Shown here: piece by piece, positions 25,803-35,105 of the stretch
Numbering within the stretch: position 1 is the stretch's first letter
Layout of the letters: each line of letters starts with the position of its first letter
DNA from: Arthrobacter sp. MN05-02
GTDB lineage: Bacteria; Actinomycetota; Actinomycetes; Actinomycetales; Micrococcaceae
DNA length: 64,000 nucleotides
Direction: 5' to 3'
Assembly: GCA_004001285.1 (NCBI GenBank)
Contig: AP018697.1
Span: 744,001-808,000, forward strand
Position numbers and translations under genes: made by a program
The notes under the pieces: model-generated
Seen by the model: the letters and a program-made list of their open reading frames with translations, nothing else
Database searches by the model: none
Told to the model about the DNA's origin: nothing

Positions 25803-27455
25803 TCAAGCAGGGTTACCACGGGCAGTAGATCGTGCGGGTTCGGCGTCGAGTAGTTGCTCGTGGACCGTTTCCTCCACCTGCCAGTACCTGTTTCTTCGCG
25901 GCCTTCGATTCGGGTCGAGGTGCATCGGCGGCGTGAACCAGGGGATGCCGTGCTTCGATTCGACTGTCCACTGTCCTTCGTGCACCACGTGATGATGACG
26001 TGAGCACAGGAGGACTCCTTGGTTGATACTCGTTGTTCCGCCTGTGGCCCAGGGCGCTATGTGGTGGGCTTCGCACCAGGTCGCCGGAATCGAGCAATCG
26101 GGAAAGGCGCAGCCCTTGTCCCTCGCGACGAGCCCGCGGCGCAGATGCGCGGGGAAGAGCCGCTGTGCCCGCCCGATGTCGAGGATCTGGCCCTTGCCAC
26201 CGAGCACCAGCGGGATGATGTCGGCATCACAGGCCAGCTTTCGGATGCTTCGTGCGCTGATCTGCTGCCCGAACACAGCGTGACCGGCGCGTTCCATCTC
26301 GCCCACGAGGTCCGAGTAGCTGATAGTCACCATGACCTGGGGGCGGTGTCCGCCTGATGCAGGTAGCCCGTCCGTCGACAGCGCAATCCTGCACGCCGAG
26401 ACCAGTCCGTCGAGAAGACTCTGCGGGCGCGTCGGGCGCTCAGTGTCGCCGCCAGCGTCACCCTTGCCCGTGTCGCTTCCGCTCGTGTCGCTTCCGCCAG
26501 CGTCACCCCAACCTGCGTCGCTTCCGCCGGTGCCACCTTCGCCGGCCACCTCGTCGGTTCTGGTCCCACCTGCTGAATTTCCGGCGGTCCCGAGGGCACC
26601 GGACTTCCCCCTTGGGTTCGTCGCAGTGCTCATGGCAGTCACCAGATGCTCGAACTGCTCGTCGGTGGCACCGATCTCCAGGAAATGCAGGCCATTACGT
26701 CTGCCCTTGAGGAAGACACCCTGCCGGGCTTGGAGCACCTTCTCCGTGGGCTCCTGCCCGTCCTGGTCCAGAACACCTTCCCAACGTCGCGCCAGGACGC
26801 GCAGGAGGTCCTCGTCCGATTCCATCGCCTGCAGCGTGAGGTGGCGCTCCATCGACTCGAGCTGCCGCGGAGTCGCGACGGCACGCACGCGCTGCACTGC
26901 GTCATGCACGACCGAGACCGCACGCCCACTGACCTCGCCCGCGTTCGCTGCGGTGCCGAGGATGCCCATCGACGCGGGAGTAGAGCCGCCGGTCGCAGCG
27001 ACACCGGGCAGGATGCTCGCCGCTAGTCTCAACCTACGGTTCGCCTCGAATCGGCTGATGCCGAGTCGGGCTCGCAGGTAGTCGGCACAGGTCCTGAATT
27101 GGGGTTGTCGGGCCTTCTTGTCCTGCTGATCTGCACCTGCTGGAGGACTTCCGGCCACGTCCCCGTTGATTTCGTCCTCGACCTTCGACAGGCTGAGCTC
27201 CGCCCTCACGATGAGCGATCCGGAAGCGTCCTGTTCGCCGATGCCTGCGACGTCGTGGTCCTGAGCGGCCCGAGCGGCGACGATCTGCAGGTGGTCGACG
27301 ATCTTCGAGATCTCCTCGATGTTGACGAGCGCTTCCACGACGTCACTCTTGGCCAGGAGAAAATGGTGCCCTGCCAGGTCCTGTCCGAAAGCGAGCAACT
27401 CGGACTGGATGGACTCCAGAGGAGTATCGGGATGCTCGAGCGGGGTAACGGCCAT
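25803..27455 (-). CDS. DUF222 HNH endonuclease
   Basis: The 550-residue protein has an N-terminal DUF222 helical region with CADYLRARLGISRFEANRRL (about 112-131) and a C-terminal HNH nuclease (CAFPDCSIPATWCEAHHIAP followed by LLCSRHHHVVHEG). This is the usual layout of the large actinobacterial 13E12-type repeat family. Residues about 285-325 form a Gly/Asp/Ser-rich low-complexity linker. TAAAAT lies 8 bases before the ATG at 27455 and no Shine-Dalgarno is seen, so a leaderless transcript is possible. A role in DNA repair, mobility or defence is not established for the family. Confidence 0.85.
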   Translation of the reverse strand: MAVTPLEHPDTPLESIQSELLAFGQDLAGHHFLLAKSDVVEALVNIEEISKIVDHLQIVAARAAQDHDVAGIGEQDASGSLIVRAELSLSKVEDEINGDVAGSPPAGADQQDKKARQPQFRTCADYLRARLGISRFEANRRLRLAASILPGVAATGGSTPASMGILGTAANAGEVSGRAVSVVHDAVQRVRAVATPRQLESMERHLTLQAMESDEDLLRVLARRWEGVLDQDGQEPTEKVLQARQGVFLKGRRNGLHFLEIGATDEQFEHLVTAMSTATNPRGKSGALGTAGNSAGGTRTDEVAGEGGTGGSDAGWGDAGGSDTSGSDTGKGDAGGDTERPTRPQSLLDGLVSACRIALSTDGLPASGGHRPQVMVTISYSDLVGEMERAGHAVFGQQISARSIRKLACDADIIPLVLGGKGQILDIGRAQRLFPAHLRRGLVARDKGCAFPDCSIPATWCEAHHIAPWATGGTTSINQGVLLCSRHHHVVHEGQWTVESKHGIPWFTPPMHLDPNRRPRRNRYWQVEETVHEQLLDAEPARSTARGNPA

Positions 27456-27544
27456 GACTCATTTTATCGAACGTACGTACTAATCCCACTGCCGCTGGCT
27501 CGTTGTGGAGGAGAAGACATGCACCTCTCCTCCACAGCCTTCGA

Positions 27545-27875
27545 GGGAGCCCGGTGCTGGTGCCACAGCCCCGAGGGCCGCCCGTCGTCGGCCGCTGGTG
27601 CCGCAGCAGCGCCGAGGTCGCGGGTAGTGCCGCAGCAACGCGGGGGGTGTGGGCAGTTCCGCAGCAACGTGGGCCGCTGGTGTCGCAGCAACCTGGGCCG
27701 CTGGTACCGCAGCAACGTGGGCCGCTGGTGCCACAGCCCCGAGGGCCGCCCGTCGTCGGCCGCTGGTGTCGCAGCAACGCTGGAGGTGCGGGTAGTACCG
27801 CAGCAACGCTGGGGGGCGCGGCTGGTATCGCAGCAACGCCGAGGTCACGGGCAGTGCTGCAGGAACGTCGCGGTC
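27545..27875. repeat. GCTGGT/GCAGCAAC repeat array in the 540-bp gap 27456-27995
   Basis: About ten degenerate units of 22-28 bp combine GGGCCGCTGGT, a short variable part and CGCAGCAACG. One 45-bp block (27556-27600) is repeated exactly at 27724-27768, 168 bp later. Parts resemble the reverse complement of the array at 25550 (TGCGGTACC, AGCGG). Frames through it encode Gly/Thr/Ser/Cys repeats, but no start or conserved protein is evident. The edges of the gap (27456-27544 and 27876-27995) show nothing, except TACGTACGT near 27475. Confidence 0.65.
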
Positions 27876-27995
27876 AGCGCCACCGCAGTCCACATCGCCG
27901 CAGAGTCGACGCTTGGCCCCTCGCGTCACGGGGATAGCCCGTCGACGGAAGGAGTTACTCCCCGCCCCCCGCGCGCAGCAAGTGCGCGCGAACAG

Positions 27996-28787
27996 TCAGG
28001 CCGGGACGCTGAGCCCCTGCAGCCAGGTCTGCCACGCCGGCTCCTCACGCCGCACGTAGTCCGCCGCGTCGGCGGAGAACAGGTACGCTCGTACCCCCAC
28101 CACCGCCGTGCTCTCGCCCTCGCCGTGAGCGAAGACGCTCAGCATCCCGGGAACCGGCGCGGTGATCCGGATCAGTGACTGTCGCTCACCGGCACGCTCC
28201 ACCGTGCCGGTGGTACCGCGGACCTCGACCGTTGCTCCCTCATTGCCCAGGCCGAGCGCGGCGTGCAGGGTCGCCCAGAGCGTCTGCGCGTCGCCGGGGT
28301 GGGAGGCGCTGGCTTCGAGCTGCGTGACCTCCTGACCGGGGAAGTGCGTCAGGTACAGGCGCAGGTTGTCGAAGAACGGCATCCAGCTGGTGCCCATGTC
28401 ATCCCAGAACTCAGACTCCCAGGCATCACCGGTCCCGAAGCCGCTGCTGGTGACATGCACGATGCAGGTGCCGCCCGAGCGCGCCTCGACGAGGAATTCC
28501 GACGTCAGCGGGCTGAGCGCCTCCGGATCCTTGCCCATGAGGGCGGCCCAGTCCTCCTCGTACTCGATGCGGCGCGGCGGGTCCCAGCGGGTGACCTGCC
28601 CGTCCGAGCCCATCTCGGGACCCATGGCGAAATGAAGGGAACCGCCCTCGCGCTCCTCCATCTCGGTCGGCAGGAACCAGGCACTCATGCCCTTGGCGGT
28701 GGCGATGGCCTGCCAGACCTGTTCCGGGGTCCCGGGGACCTCGACGCTGAATTCCAGGCGGTACGGGACGTTCGGGGTGGTGCTCAT
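27996..28787 (-). CDS. SRPBCC (AHSA1/START-like) domain protein
   Basis: The 263-residue protein has an AHSA1-type SRPBCC domain in residues 1-150 (FSVEVPGTPEQVWQAIATAK, SAWFLPTEM, WDPPRRIEYEEDW). A second beta-rich part (150-263) ends with ADYVRREEPAWQTWLQGL. The fold binds hydrophobic ligands in a cavity. Its ATG overlaps the stop of the ArsR gene (ATGA), the common ArsR-SRPBCC pairing in actinobacteria, in which the regulator controls its partner. Confidence 0.8.
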   Translation of the reverse strand: MSTTPNVPYRLEFSVEVPGTPEQVWQAIATAKGMSAWFLPTEMEEREGGSLHFAMGPEMGSDGQVTRWDPPRRIEYEEDWAALMGKDPEALSPLTSEFLVEARSGGTCIVHVTSSGFGTGDAWESEFWDDMGTSWMPFFDNLRLYLTHFPGQEVTQLEASASHPGDAQTLWATLHAALGLGNEGATVEVRGTTGTVERAGERQSLIRITAPVPGMLSVFAHGEGESTAVVGVRAYLFSADAADYVRREEPAWQTWLQGLSVPA

Positions 28788-29362
28788 GACTTCTCCTCAG
28801 GAAGGGGGTGGGCGGCGACGACGAGCCGGTGGGGGAGTCCGTCGTCGTGGTGGTAGCGAGCGGCCAGGTCGAGCACCGCGGCGGTCAGGTCGTCCGCGAA
28901 GGCAGCCCTGTCGGCGGCGGACCGGAAACCGATCTGTGTGTCGATGGTCAGCGTCGGCAGGCGCCTACCGGATGTGCCTGCCCGGCGTGCCAGGGTGCCG
29001 ACCTCGCGCATCAGCCGGCCGGCCAGTGCGACGAGGTAACCCGCCGACAGGTGATCGTCATTGGCGTCCGGGTCGGCCGCGGATCCGCTGACTGCCGCAG
29101 GAGACACGACGTACGACGCCGCCGACGCCTGCAGCACCCGCTCGGTGATGCCCCCGTGCCGGCGCTCCTCGAACAGTTCCACGAGGCCGTGCGCCTCGAG
29201 CGTCTTGAGGTGGTAGTTCACTTTCTGGCGTGCGATACCTACTCGGGCGGCGAGCCCGGCGGCGGAGGCCGGAACGGCAAGCTCGCCGAGCAGCCTGGCC
29301 CGGACCGGATCCAGCACAGCGGCAGCCGCCTCCGCGCTTTCGATGACTTCGACGTCGTGCAT
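28784..29362 (-). CDS. ArsR-family helix-turn-helix regulator
   Basis: From the ATG at 29362 the 192-residue protein shows an ArsR-type winged helix in residues 10-65 (LDPVRARLLGELAVPASAAG, VNYHLKTLEAHGLVELFEER) followed by a helical C-terminal domain of about 120 residues, longer than in metal-sensing ArsR proteins and without a metal-binding cysteine pair. The upstream region has TGTCAA/GATAAT-type boxes on the minus strand (29392-29397 and 29366-29371), but their 20-base spacing is too long for a sure call. It forms an operon with the SRPBCC gene. Confidence 0.8.
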   Translation of the reverse strand: MHDVEVIESAEAAAAVLDPVRARLLGELAVPASAAGLAARVGIARQKVNYHLKTLEAHGLVELFEERRHGGITERVLQASAASYVVSPAAVSGSAADPDANDDHLSAGYLVALAGRLMREVGTLARRAGTSGRRLPTLTIDTQIGFRSAADRAAFADDLTAAVLDLAARYHHDDGLPHRLVVAAHPLPEEKS

Positions 29363-29963
29363 GCCATTATCGTGCGCTTGAAAAGAAAAGTTGTCAACGG
29401 TCTTCTTCTGTCGGGCGAAAGACAGAGGTGGACGAGAAGCGGCTTCGAGACCACTCAACAAACTGCCGAACCCTCGATGACCGGCAGCTGACCCGAGTCG
29501 AGAGCGCTGACGCCCGCTTGCTCAGCCCGTGTCGACTCGACCGGGGCAGGTCAATAAAGGAACTGGCACCTGAGGAACGACGTCGGGGATCGTCAGGAGT
29601 GCGCGGCGGACGGCGAGTACCGCCGTCGTCAGGAACTGCTGCGCGACAGATCGTCGGCGAGGCGGAGCAGATCGGCTCCCAGTCGGCGGGCGCGGTCGGC
29701 GACCGCATAGGAAGGGTCAACAGCCGACGACGGCGACAGGCCGCCTGTCACGGCCGGCGCCGACGGCTCATTCTGGATATCGAGCTTCTAGTCATGCGTT
29801 TTGATTGGAAGGCATCACGGCGACAGATTCTTCCAACGCCCGCTCTGTCCTTATCGGCTATGCGACGATGCTTACTCAGCTTATCCAGCACGTTGGTTGC
29901 AGAATGGAGTAATTCGCTGGTCGATTGACGCGCCTGTGCGGCGAGCGCACCACGGTTGGTGTT
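29363..29963. other. 600-bp gap with a possible coding remnant
   Basis: On the minus strand 29629-29790 encodes about 50 residues ending AVADRARRLGADLLRLADDL and a TGA, which looks like a protein C-terminus with no gene body before it; the family is not recognised. From 29790 to 29963 the DNA becomes richer in A and T, and I see no gene. The region lies next to the island border and may be eroded. Confidence 0.3.
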
Positions 29964-30431
29964 TTACGGGCGGGGAACATTCTTGCTCGACGGCTGGTGT
30001 GCCGGCTCCCAGCGGACGTCCATGTCGAAGACCACGTGGTCGGGGTGGTGCCAGGTCGAGACGACCTCCACCGATAGTCCGTCCTGATCGAAGCTCGTAC
30101 CCTCGAGCAGGAGAACGGGCGAGGGCGCCTGCAACTCCAGGAAACGTAGGAGGTCCCCGTCACCGGGCACCACTCGGATCCGTCGCTTGCCGGTGTTGAT
30201 CTGCACTCCGAAGTGCAGTCCGAGGACCGCACGCAGGGATGGCTCGTGCAATGAGTCCGCGGTTTGTTCGGCGAAGGTCGACGCCGGCAGCCGGGCATGG
30301 ATGACGACGATCGGCACACCGTCGGCCGAGCGCAGCCGCCGGAGCGAGAGCACTTGGATGGCGGAATCACCCTCAACAATCAGGAGGCTCAGCGCCCGGG
30401 CAACCCGACGAAGAGGTGCTCCTGAGCGCGG
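29964..30431 (-). pseudogene. GntR/HutC-type regulator lacking its DNA-binding domain
   Basis: The frame encodes the linker APLRRVARALSLLIVEGDSA and a UTRA ligand domain (VLSLRRLRSADGVPIVVIHA, then LLEGTSFDQDGLSVE) to the TGA... end at 29964, about 155 residues. A TGA at 30432-30434 stops the frame upstream and no helix-turn-helix precedes it. The stop codon of the island's first gene is only a few bases away (30438-30440), so the gene was cut exactly at the island border. Confidence 0.7.
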
Positions 30432-30437
30432 TCAGGC

Positions 30438-33400
30438 CTAGCGGGCCCCCCTGTACATGACTTCGGCTCCTGCGTCTCGGCAGAAGATCAGAGCCAGTTT
30501 GCTGACGCGCTGCCCGGTGATGCGTTCGATCATGTCGGCGTAGGTAGACAGCTGACGCCAGTAGGCGGTGACGGTTGTCTCCTGCGGTGTGCTATCAGTC
30601 TTGAAGTCGGCGATCACCAGGGAGCCGTCGTCCTCCCTATACATCAGGTCGATGACGCCTTCGACGGTCACTCCGCCGGATGGAGCGACGACGGGAAGTT
30701 CCAGCCAGTGCTCGCGCTCCGCTGCGCGACGGACAGGTTCACTGGCGAGACCCGCCCTTGCCCGAGTGGCCAGTGCTTGCGGGGCAACGCCCTTCGCGAG
30801 TCGGGCGACGCTGTCCGCGATGGCTTCCACGTCCGCCGACTCCTGCAGGCCGCTGAGCTCCAGCACCCGGTGCAGGGCGGTGCCGAATGCGGCACCACGC
30901 TCAGCGCTGGCGGGGCCGGGAGAGGGGAGGATTTCGTCGTCGAGAGGTATGAACTGAAGCCGCTCCTCGCCGGGCTCTCCATCTAGCGAATCTGTACCCT
31001 TCGCGATCGACGTCACGGACGCTGTCGAGGCAATCGCGGATTTCCGCTGCCAATGAGTCCGTTGCCGTTCCCAGTTTTCCCAGGACTCGACGGGTTGAAC
31101 GGTCGTGTGGCGTTTTTCACCGGGCTCGAGGTCCGTCGGGAGTACGAGTGAGGGGATTGTCGGATCGTCGGTGTCTTTGAGCAGCTGTCCGAGACTGTTC
31201 CGTCGACTGACGTAGTGGGAGACGACGAGGTGGCTCTCGGCCCTCGTGCAGGCAACGTAGAGGAGGCGGCGTTTCTCCGCTTCATCAAACAGCTTTTCGA
31301 CTGCCTTGGCATCGGCATAACGGGCCGAAGTGATGCCTTCCTTCAGCGAGATGTGCAGGCGGCTGTCTTTATCCCAGAGGGCCGCATCGCTGGAGGTTCG
31401 GGGGCTGGACCCGGTACCGGCAACGATGACCATCGGAAACTCGAGGCCCTTGGAGGCATGGATGGTCATGATTCGGACGGCATCGACGTCGGTTTCGGGG
31501 ACGACCGCTTCGCGTACCCGCGTGTTTTCTTCCTGCTGCGTTCCGGCCCACACAAGGTAATCGCGCAGGCTGCCATGCGTTGCTTCGCTCCAGGCGCGGG
31601 CCTGGTCGATGACGAAGCGGAGCCGCCGCCACACGTCGCGGTACCGCGGTGAGGCGATGGCGGTTTCCATCATGCGTCGCTCAGTGACCAGACGGTCCAT
31701 CAGCTCGGCGGGGGTATGAACGCTGATCCGGCGGCAAAGCTCGGACAGGTAAACCATGCCGCGGGCAACCGGAGAATCATCAAGCCCTTCCGGTGGCGGC
31801 GCGAAGATGTTCCACGATCCGCCGGCCGACTTCCATTCGAAGAGTTCGTCGTCACCGCACGCAAACGGAGCCGAGCGGAGGCAGAGCACCAGGGCTGCCT
31901 CGTCAGCGGTGTTGGCAATCGCCTTCAGCGCCAGTAACAAGTCGTTCACTTCCTGCGTCGAGTAAACCAGCGAGGAGGCTTCTGCGCGGTACTCAATGCC
32001 GGCGCCGTCGAGTGCGTCCTCAAGCGCTGCCAGCGCGGTGCGGGTGGGCAGCAGGATGGTGATGTCCTTGAGCCTCAGGTTTTCGGTCTTGAAGCTCTTG
32101 CCCAGATGGTCCGAACGCTTGATCTGCTTCTTCCAAACCGGCTGTTCCGTCTGGCCCGAAGCCAGCAGGATTGCGGCGGCGACCTCCTTGGCTTCCTGCT
32201 TGCGCATTGACTCGGCCGACACCTTCCCCGATCCATCGGGGGTAGCTCCGTTACGGCCGATGACTGAGACGGCCGGCCCGTGCGATTCTTCCCAGGACGG
32301 ACGCTCGGGATCGGGCGTCAGCGATTGATAGGACGGCTGGAGATTGCCGTTCTGCTGAATGAGCTGGCCGAACACCGTGTTGATCCAGTCGAGTAGTGGG
32401 GCGGTCGAGCGGAAGTTGGTGCGCAGCGACGCGATGCGGGAATGTTCGTTGTTTCGGAACCGGCGTTCCGTGCTGAGGTAGGTGGCAATGTCGGCGCGGC
32501 GGAACCGGTAAATCGACTGCTTGGGATCCCCATCGGTGAATAGGTGGCCCGCGGGAATGATGAGCTCTTCCCAGCCGTCTATCCCACAAACGTGCTCCGC
32601 CGTGATCCGAGTGGCGATCTCCGCCTGGACCGGGTCGGTGTCCTGGAACTCGTCCAGCATTATGCACTGGTACCGCTCATGGAGTGTTCGGTGAACCCCG
32701 ATGGTCCGCGCGTCAGTGCCGACGAGCAGGTCACGGGCGTGGATGAGGAGGTCGTTGTACTCCAGTTCGCCGCTGCGCTGGCGTTCCCTGGCTGCGTTGA
32801 CGAGGAGTTCGGCCATAGAGGCAGCCACCGTATCTACGGCGGGGGATACGAAACTTTCGCGGAGGGCAGCTGCGGCTTGGCCAAGTTCCGCGCAAGCGTT
32901 CCGGACTTCTGCAATGTCGATTGCCCAGTTGCCCTTCTTACCCTGCTTGGGTGTGGGAGGTATGTCGTCGAGGATCTCTAGCACCAGGGCAAGTTCGCCG
33001 ATGCTGGCGTTTTCGAGCCTCCCGTGCCAAGAGCGGATCTTCTCGATGGCGACCAGGAGAAAATGATCAGCGTCGGAGCAGTGCCGGGTGTGCTCAAGCA
33101 ACTCGGCGGTCTGCTGGAGGAGCGGGCCGAGATTGACCGTGGGGATCGGACGGCGTTGTGGTGGATGGCTCTCCAATCGGTCCCAGTTGGCGTCGAGTGC
33201 AGAAGCAACGGTCTCGAGGTGGTTCAGGGAACCGCCGACGGCGAGGAGGATGCGGAGCGCCTCATCGAGGGTTTCGTCGTTGAAGAGCTGGTGGCGAATG
33301 GCTTCCCATCGGCGGGTGAAGGCGATTTGGGAACGCAACTCGTCGACGACGGTGATGAGCGGTGGAACACCAGCTTCGATGGGGTGCTCGCTGATCACGC

Positions 33401-33722
33401 GAGCGGCGAAAGAGTGGATGGTGCCGATGGGGGCGGTGTCGAGTTGCCCCAGGGCTCGGTCGCGCGCCTCGGACGGGTCGCTGTCCTTGAGCTTCCGGCG
33501 CACGCGGTCACGCAGCTCACCGGCAGCCTTCTCGGTGAAGGTGATGGCGGCGATGTTCTTCAGCTCGACGCCGCCGGTCATCACCAGCGTGCAGATGCGT
33601 TCGACCAGTTCGTGGGTCTTTCCGCTGCCGGCCCCGGCCTCAACGAAGACGTTAGTGCCAAGGTCCGTTTCAATCAGCCCGCGGTCGAACTGGTCCGCGA
33701 GTTCCAGGGTTTCCTGCGTCAT
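30438..33722 (-). CDS. AddA/RecB-like UvrD-family helicase-nuclease
   Basis: The 1094-residue protein has the superfamily 1A helicase motifs: Walker A EAGAGSGKT (28-36), LDEFQDTDPVQ (motif II), GDPKQSIYRFR (motif III) and IHASKGLEFPMV (motif V), with YVACTRAESHLVVSHY (motif VI). Its C-terminal 75 residues hold a PD-(D/E)XK nuclease (GVIDLMYREDDGSLVIADFK). This is the AddA arrangement. The ATG overlaps the stop of the AddB-like gene (ATGA). It may degrade linear foreign DNA; because the partner is truncated, function is uncertain. The chromosomal recBCD/addAB is expected elsewhere. Confidence 0.8.
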   Translation of the reverse strand: MTQETLELADQFDRGLIETDLGTNVFVEAGAGSGKTHELVERICTLVMTGGVELKNIAAITFTEKAAGELRDRVRRKLKDSDPSEARDRALGQLDTAPIGTIHSFAARVISEHPIEAGVPPLITVVDELRSQIAFTRRWEAIRHQLFNDETLDEALRILLAVGGSLNHLETVASALDANWDRLESHPPQRRPIPTVNLGPLLQQTAELLEHTRHCSDADHFLLVAIEKIRSWHGRLENASIGELALVLEILDDIPPTPKQGKKGNWAIDIAEVRNACAELGQAAAALRESFVSPAVDTVAASMAELLVNAARERQRSGELEYNDLLIHARDLLVGTDARTIGVHRTLHERYQCIMLDEFQDTDPVQAEIATRITAEHVCGIDGWEELIIPAGHLFTDGDPKQSIYRFRRADIATYLSTERRFRNNEHSRIASLRTNFRSTAPLLDWINTVFGQLIQQNGNLQPSYQSLTPDPERPSWEESHGPAVSVIGRNGATPDGSGKVSAESMRKQEAKEVAAAILLASGQTEQPVWKKQIKRSDHLGKSFKTENLRLKDITILLPTRTALAALEDALDGAGIEYRAEASSLVYSTQEVNDLLLALKAIANTADEAALVLCLRSAPFACGDDELFEWKSAGGSWNIFAPPPEGLDDSPVARGMVYLSELCRRISVHTPAELMDRLVTERRMMETAIASPRYRDVWRRLRFVIDQARAWSEATHGSLRDYLVWAGTQQEENTRVREAVVPETDVDAVRIMTIHASKGLEFPMVIVAGTGSSPRTSSDAALWDKDSRLHISLKEGITSARYADAKAVEKLFDEAEKRRLLYVACTRAESHLVVSHYVSRRNSLGQLLKDTDDPTIPSLVLPTDLEPGEKRHTTVQPVESWENWERQRTHWQRKSAIASTASVTSIAKGTDSLDGEPGEERLQFIPLDDEILPSPGPASAERGAAFGTALHRVLELSGLQESADVEAIADSVARLAKGVAPQALATRARAGLASEPVRRAAEREHWLELPVVAPSGGVTVEGVIDLMYREDDGSLVIADFKTDSTPQETTVTAYWRQLSTYADMIERITGQRVSKLALIFCRDAGAEVMYRGAR

Positions 33723-34684
33723 TTTTCAACCTTGAGCAGTTGGGCGTAGGGCCTAAGTTCCGGTGCATCCTGGAGTTCCACCCAGTGCTGGTCCATGCCG
33801 AGCTGACCTGTCAATGAGGTGAAGGTTGCGGCTGTGCGGTCACGGGTAATGTGTTTCGTCGGCTCAGGTTTGGGCGGGAAGACGCCGTTTCGAATCGCGG
33901 AAATGATGAGACCCGCGTCCTGCCGCAATTGGTCGATCACCTTGTCGGTAACGGCGTAGCCGATTCTGTCGAAACCGCCCGCGCGGGAGGTGAACCAGTA
34001 ATCTGCGATGACGTTGTCGTTGGAATTCCGGGCGACGGATTGGGCGAATAGGCCGTAGACGGGGAGCTGGAATTTTGTCCCGAAGGCGGTCGGGTGCTTC
34101 TTCAGATCTTTGAACTTGTCGGTCTTGCCGGTCTTGTAGTCCACTACGCGAACGCGTCCGTCCGAATGCCGGTCGATGCGGTCCACCTTGCCGCGAGAAC
34201 GCACAACGGTGCCGTCCTCGAGCTGAAGCTCGACCGCCGCGGTTTCCTCGTCCATGCCGAATGCCGCCTCGGCTGCGGCATATTCCCAGCCCTGGGAAGC
34301 GGATTCCTCGTCGTCGCGGAAAAGGCGGTGGAAGTCCTGATGCATGCGGGTTTGATCCTGCTCCCAGATATGCTGCAGCCACAGCGGGTTCGCGAACTCC
34401 TCGAATGTAGCATCGGCGAGCTCAATCAGCCGGTCCACGTTCCGCGGCCGCTCGTCGTCGGTGATCTCACGGACGTAATCCTCAAGGATCTTGTGCATGA
34501 GGTTGCCGCGCTGCATGGGGTTGATTTGGACTTCGAGTTCGACGTCATCGAAGATGTCGATCTTCAGCACATGGCGAAGGAAGAAGCTGAAGGGGCTCAG
34601 CACCCAGTCCTCCAAACGAGTGGGAGAGAGGGCCTTCGATCCCTCGATGATGTTCCCGGCATGGGCGCCTAGGTGTACTGGGCC
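33719..34684 (-). pseudogene. AddB-like PD-(D/E)XK nuclease subunit, N-terminally truncated
   Basis: About 320 C-terminal residues remain: SPTRLEDWVLSPFSFFLRHV, the motif MQRGNLMHKILE, and the nuclease core GKVDRIDRHSDGRVRVVDYK followed by FQLPVYGLFAQ, with the catalytic Asp/Asp/Lys and Gln present. The sequence keeps its protein character upstream of the only ATG (34615) up to about 34684, where IS481 DNA begins. The helicase-like N-terminal domain of AddB (about 700 residues) is therefore missing, removed by the IS insertion or a linked deletion. It is coupled to the AddA-like gene by a 4-bp overlap. Confidence 0.75.
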
Positions 34685-34685
34685 G

Positions 34686-35105
34686 GGACGTTAGTGACAG
34701 GTAGGGCTTGAAAATGAGGAGGACCTCCGGGCTTAGTGGAGCTGTCTAGTTCCCGCACTCTCCCGGAGGTCCTCGTGTCCAACGTTATCCCTCGTTTGAG
34801 CCCGTTTGGTCGATCAATCATCATTGAACGCGTTTCAGCAGGCCGGCCCGTCGCCCATGTAGCCAAGGAACTCGGGGTGTCCCGGCAGACCGCCTACCGG
34901 TGGGTGCGCCGCTACCGGGCCGAAGGCATTGACGGGCTGCAGGACCGCTCCAGCCGGCCGAGGACCTTCCCGACCAGGACCAGCCGTGAGACCGAGCAGG
35001 CCGTTCTGGCCGCCCGCACGCAGTTACGGGCCGGACCGTTACGCATCGCAGCGGCCACCGGGGTACCGGCCCGCACGGTGTCCCGGATCCTACGGCAAGA
35101 GCCGA
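34686..35105 (+). mobile_element. IS481-family element, left part only
   Basis: The left end GTTAGTGACAGGTAGGGCTT (34690 on) is typical of actinobacterial IS481 elements. The transposase starts at the GTG at 34775 (GGAGG upstream) and shows its helix-turn-helix (VAKELGVSRQTAYRWVRRYR) and linker, but after about 110 residues (RTVSRILRQEPK) it passes into IS3 sequence. The DDE domain is gone. Confidence 0.75.
34720..34773. promoter_or_regulatory. 12-bp inverted repeat that covers the IS481 transposase ribosome binding site
   Basis: AGGACCTCCGGG (34720-34731) is the exact reverse complement of CCCGGAGGTCCT (34762-34773); the latter contains the GGAGG just before the GTG start. In a transcript entering from outside the element the stem would hide the ribosome binding site, a known way by which IS elements avoid read-through expression. 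Confidence 0.55.

Noticed and set aside
27545..27875. CRISPR array
   Set aside because: Repeat units are degenerate, spacings are irregular, the spacers are themselves repeated (45-bp exact copy), and no cas gene is present.
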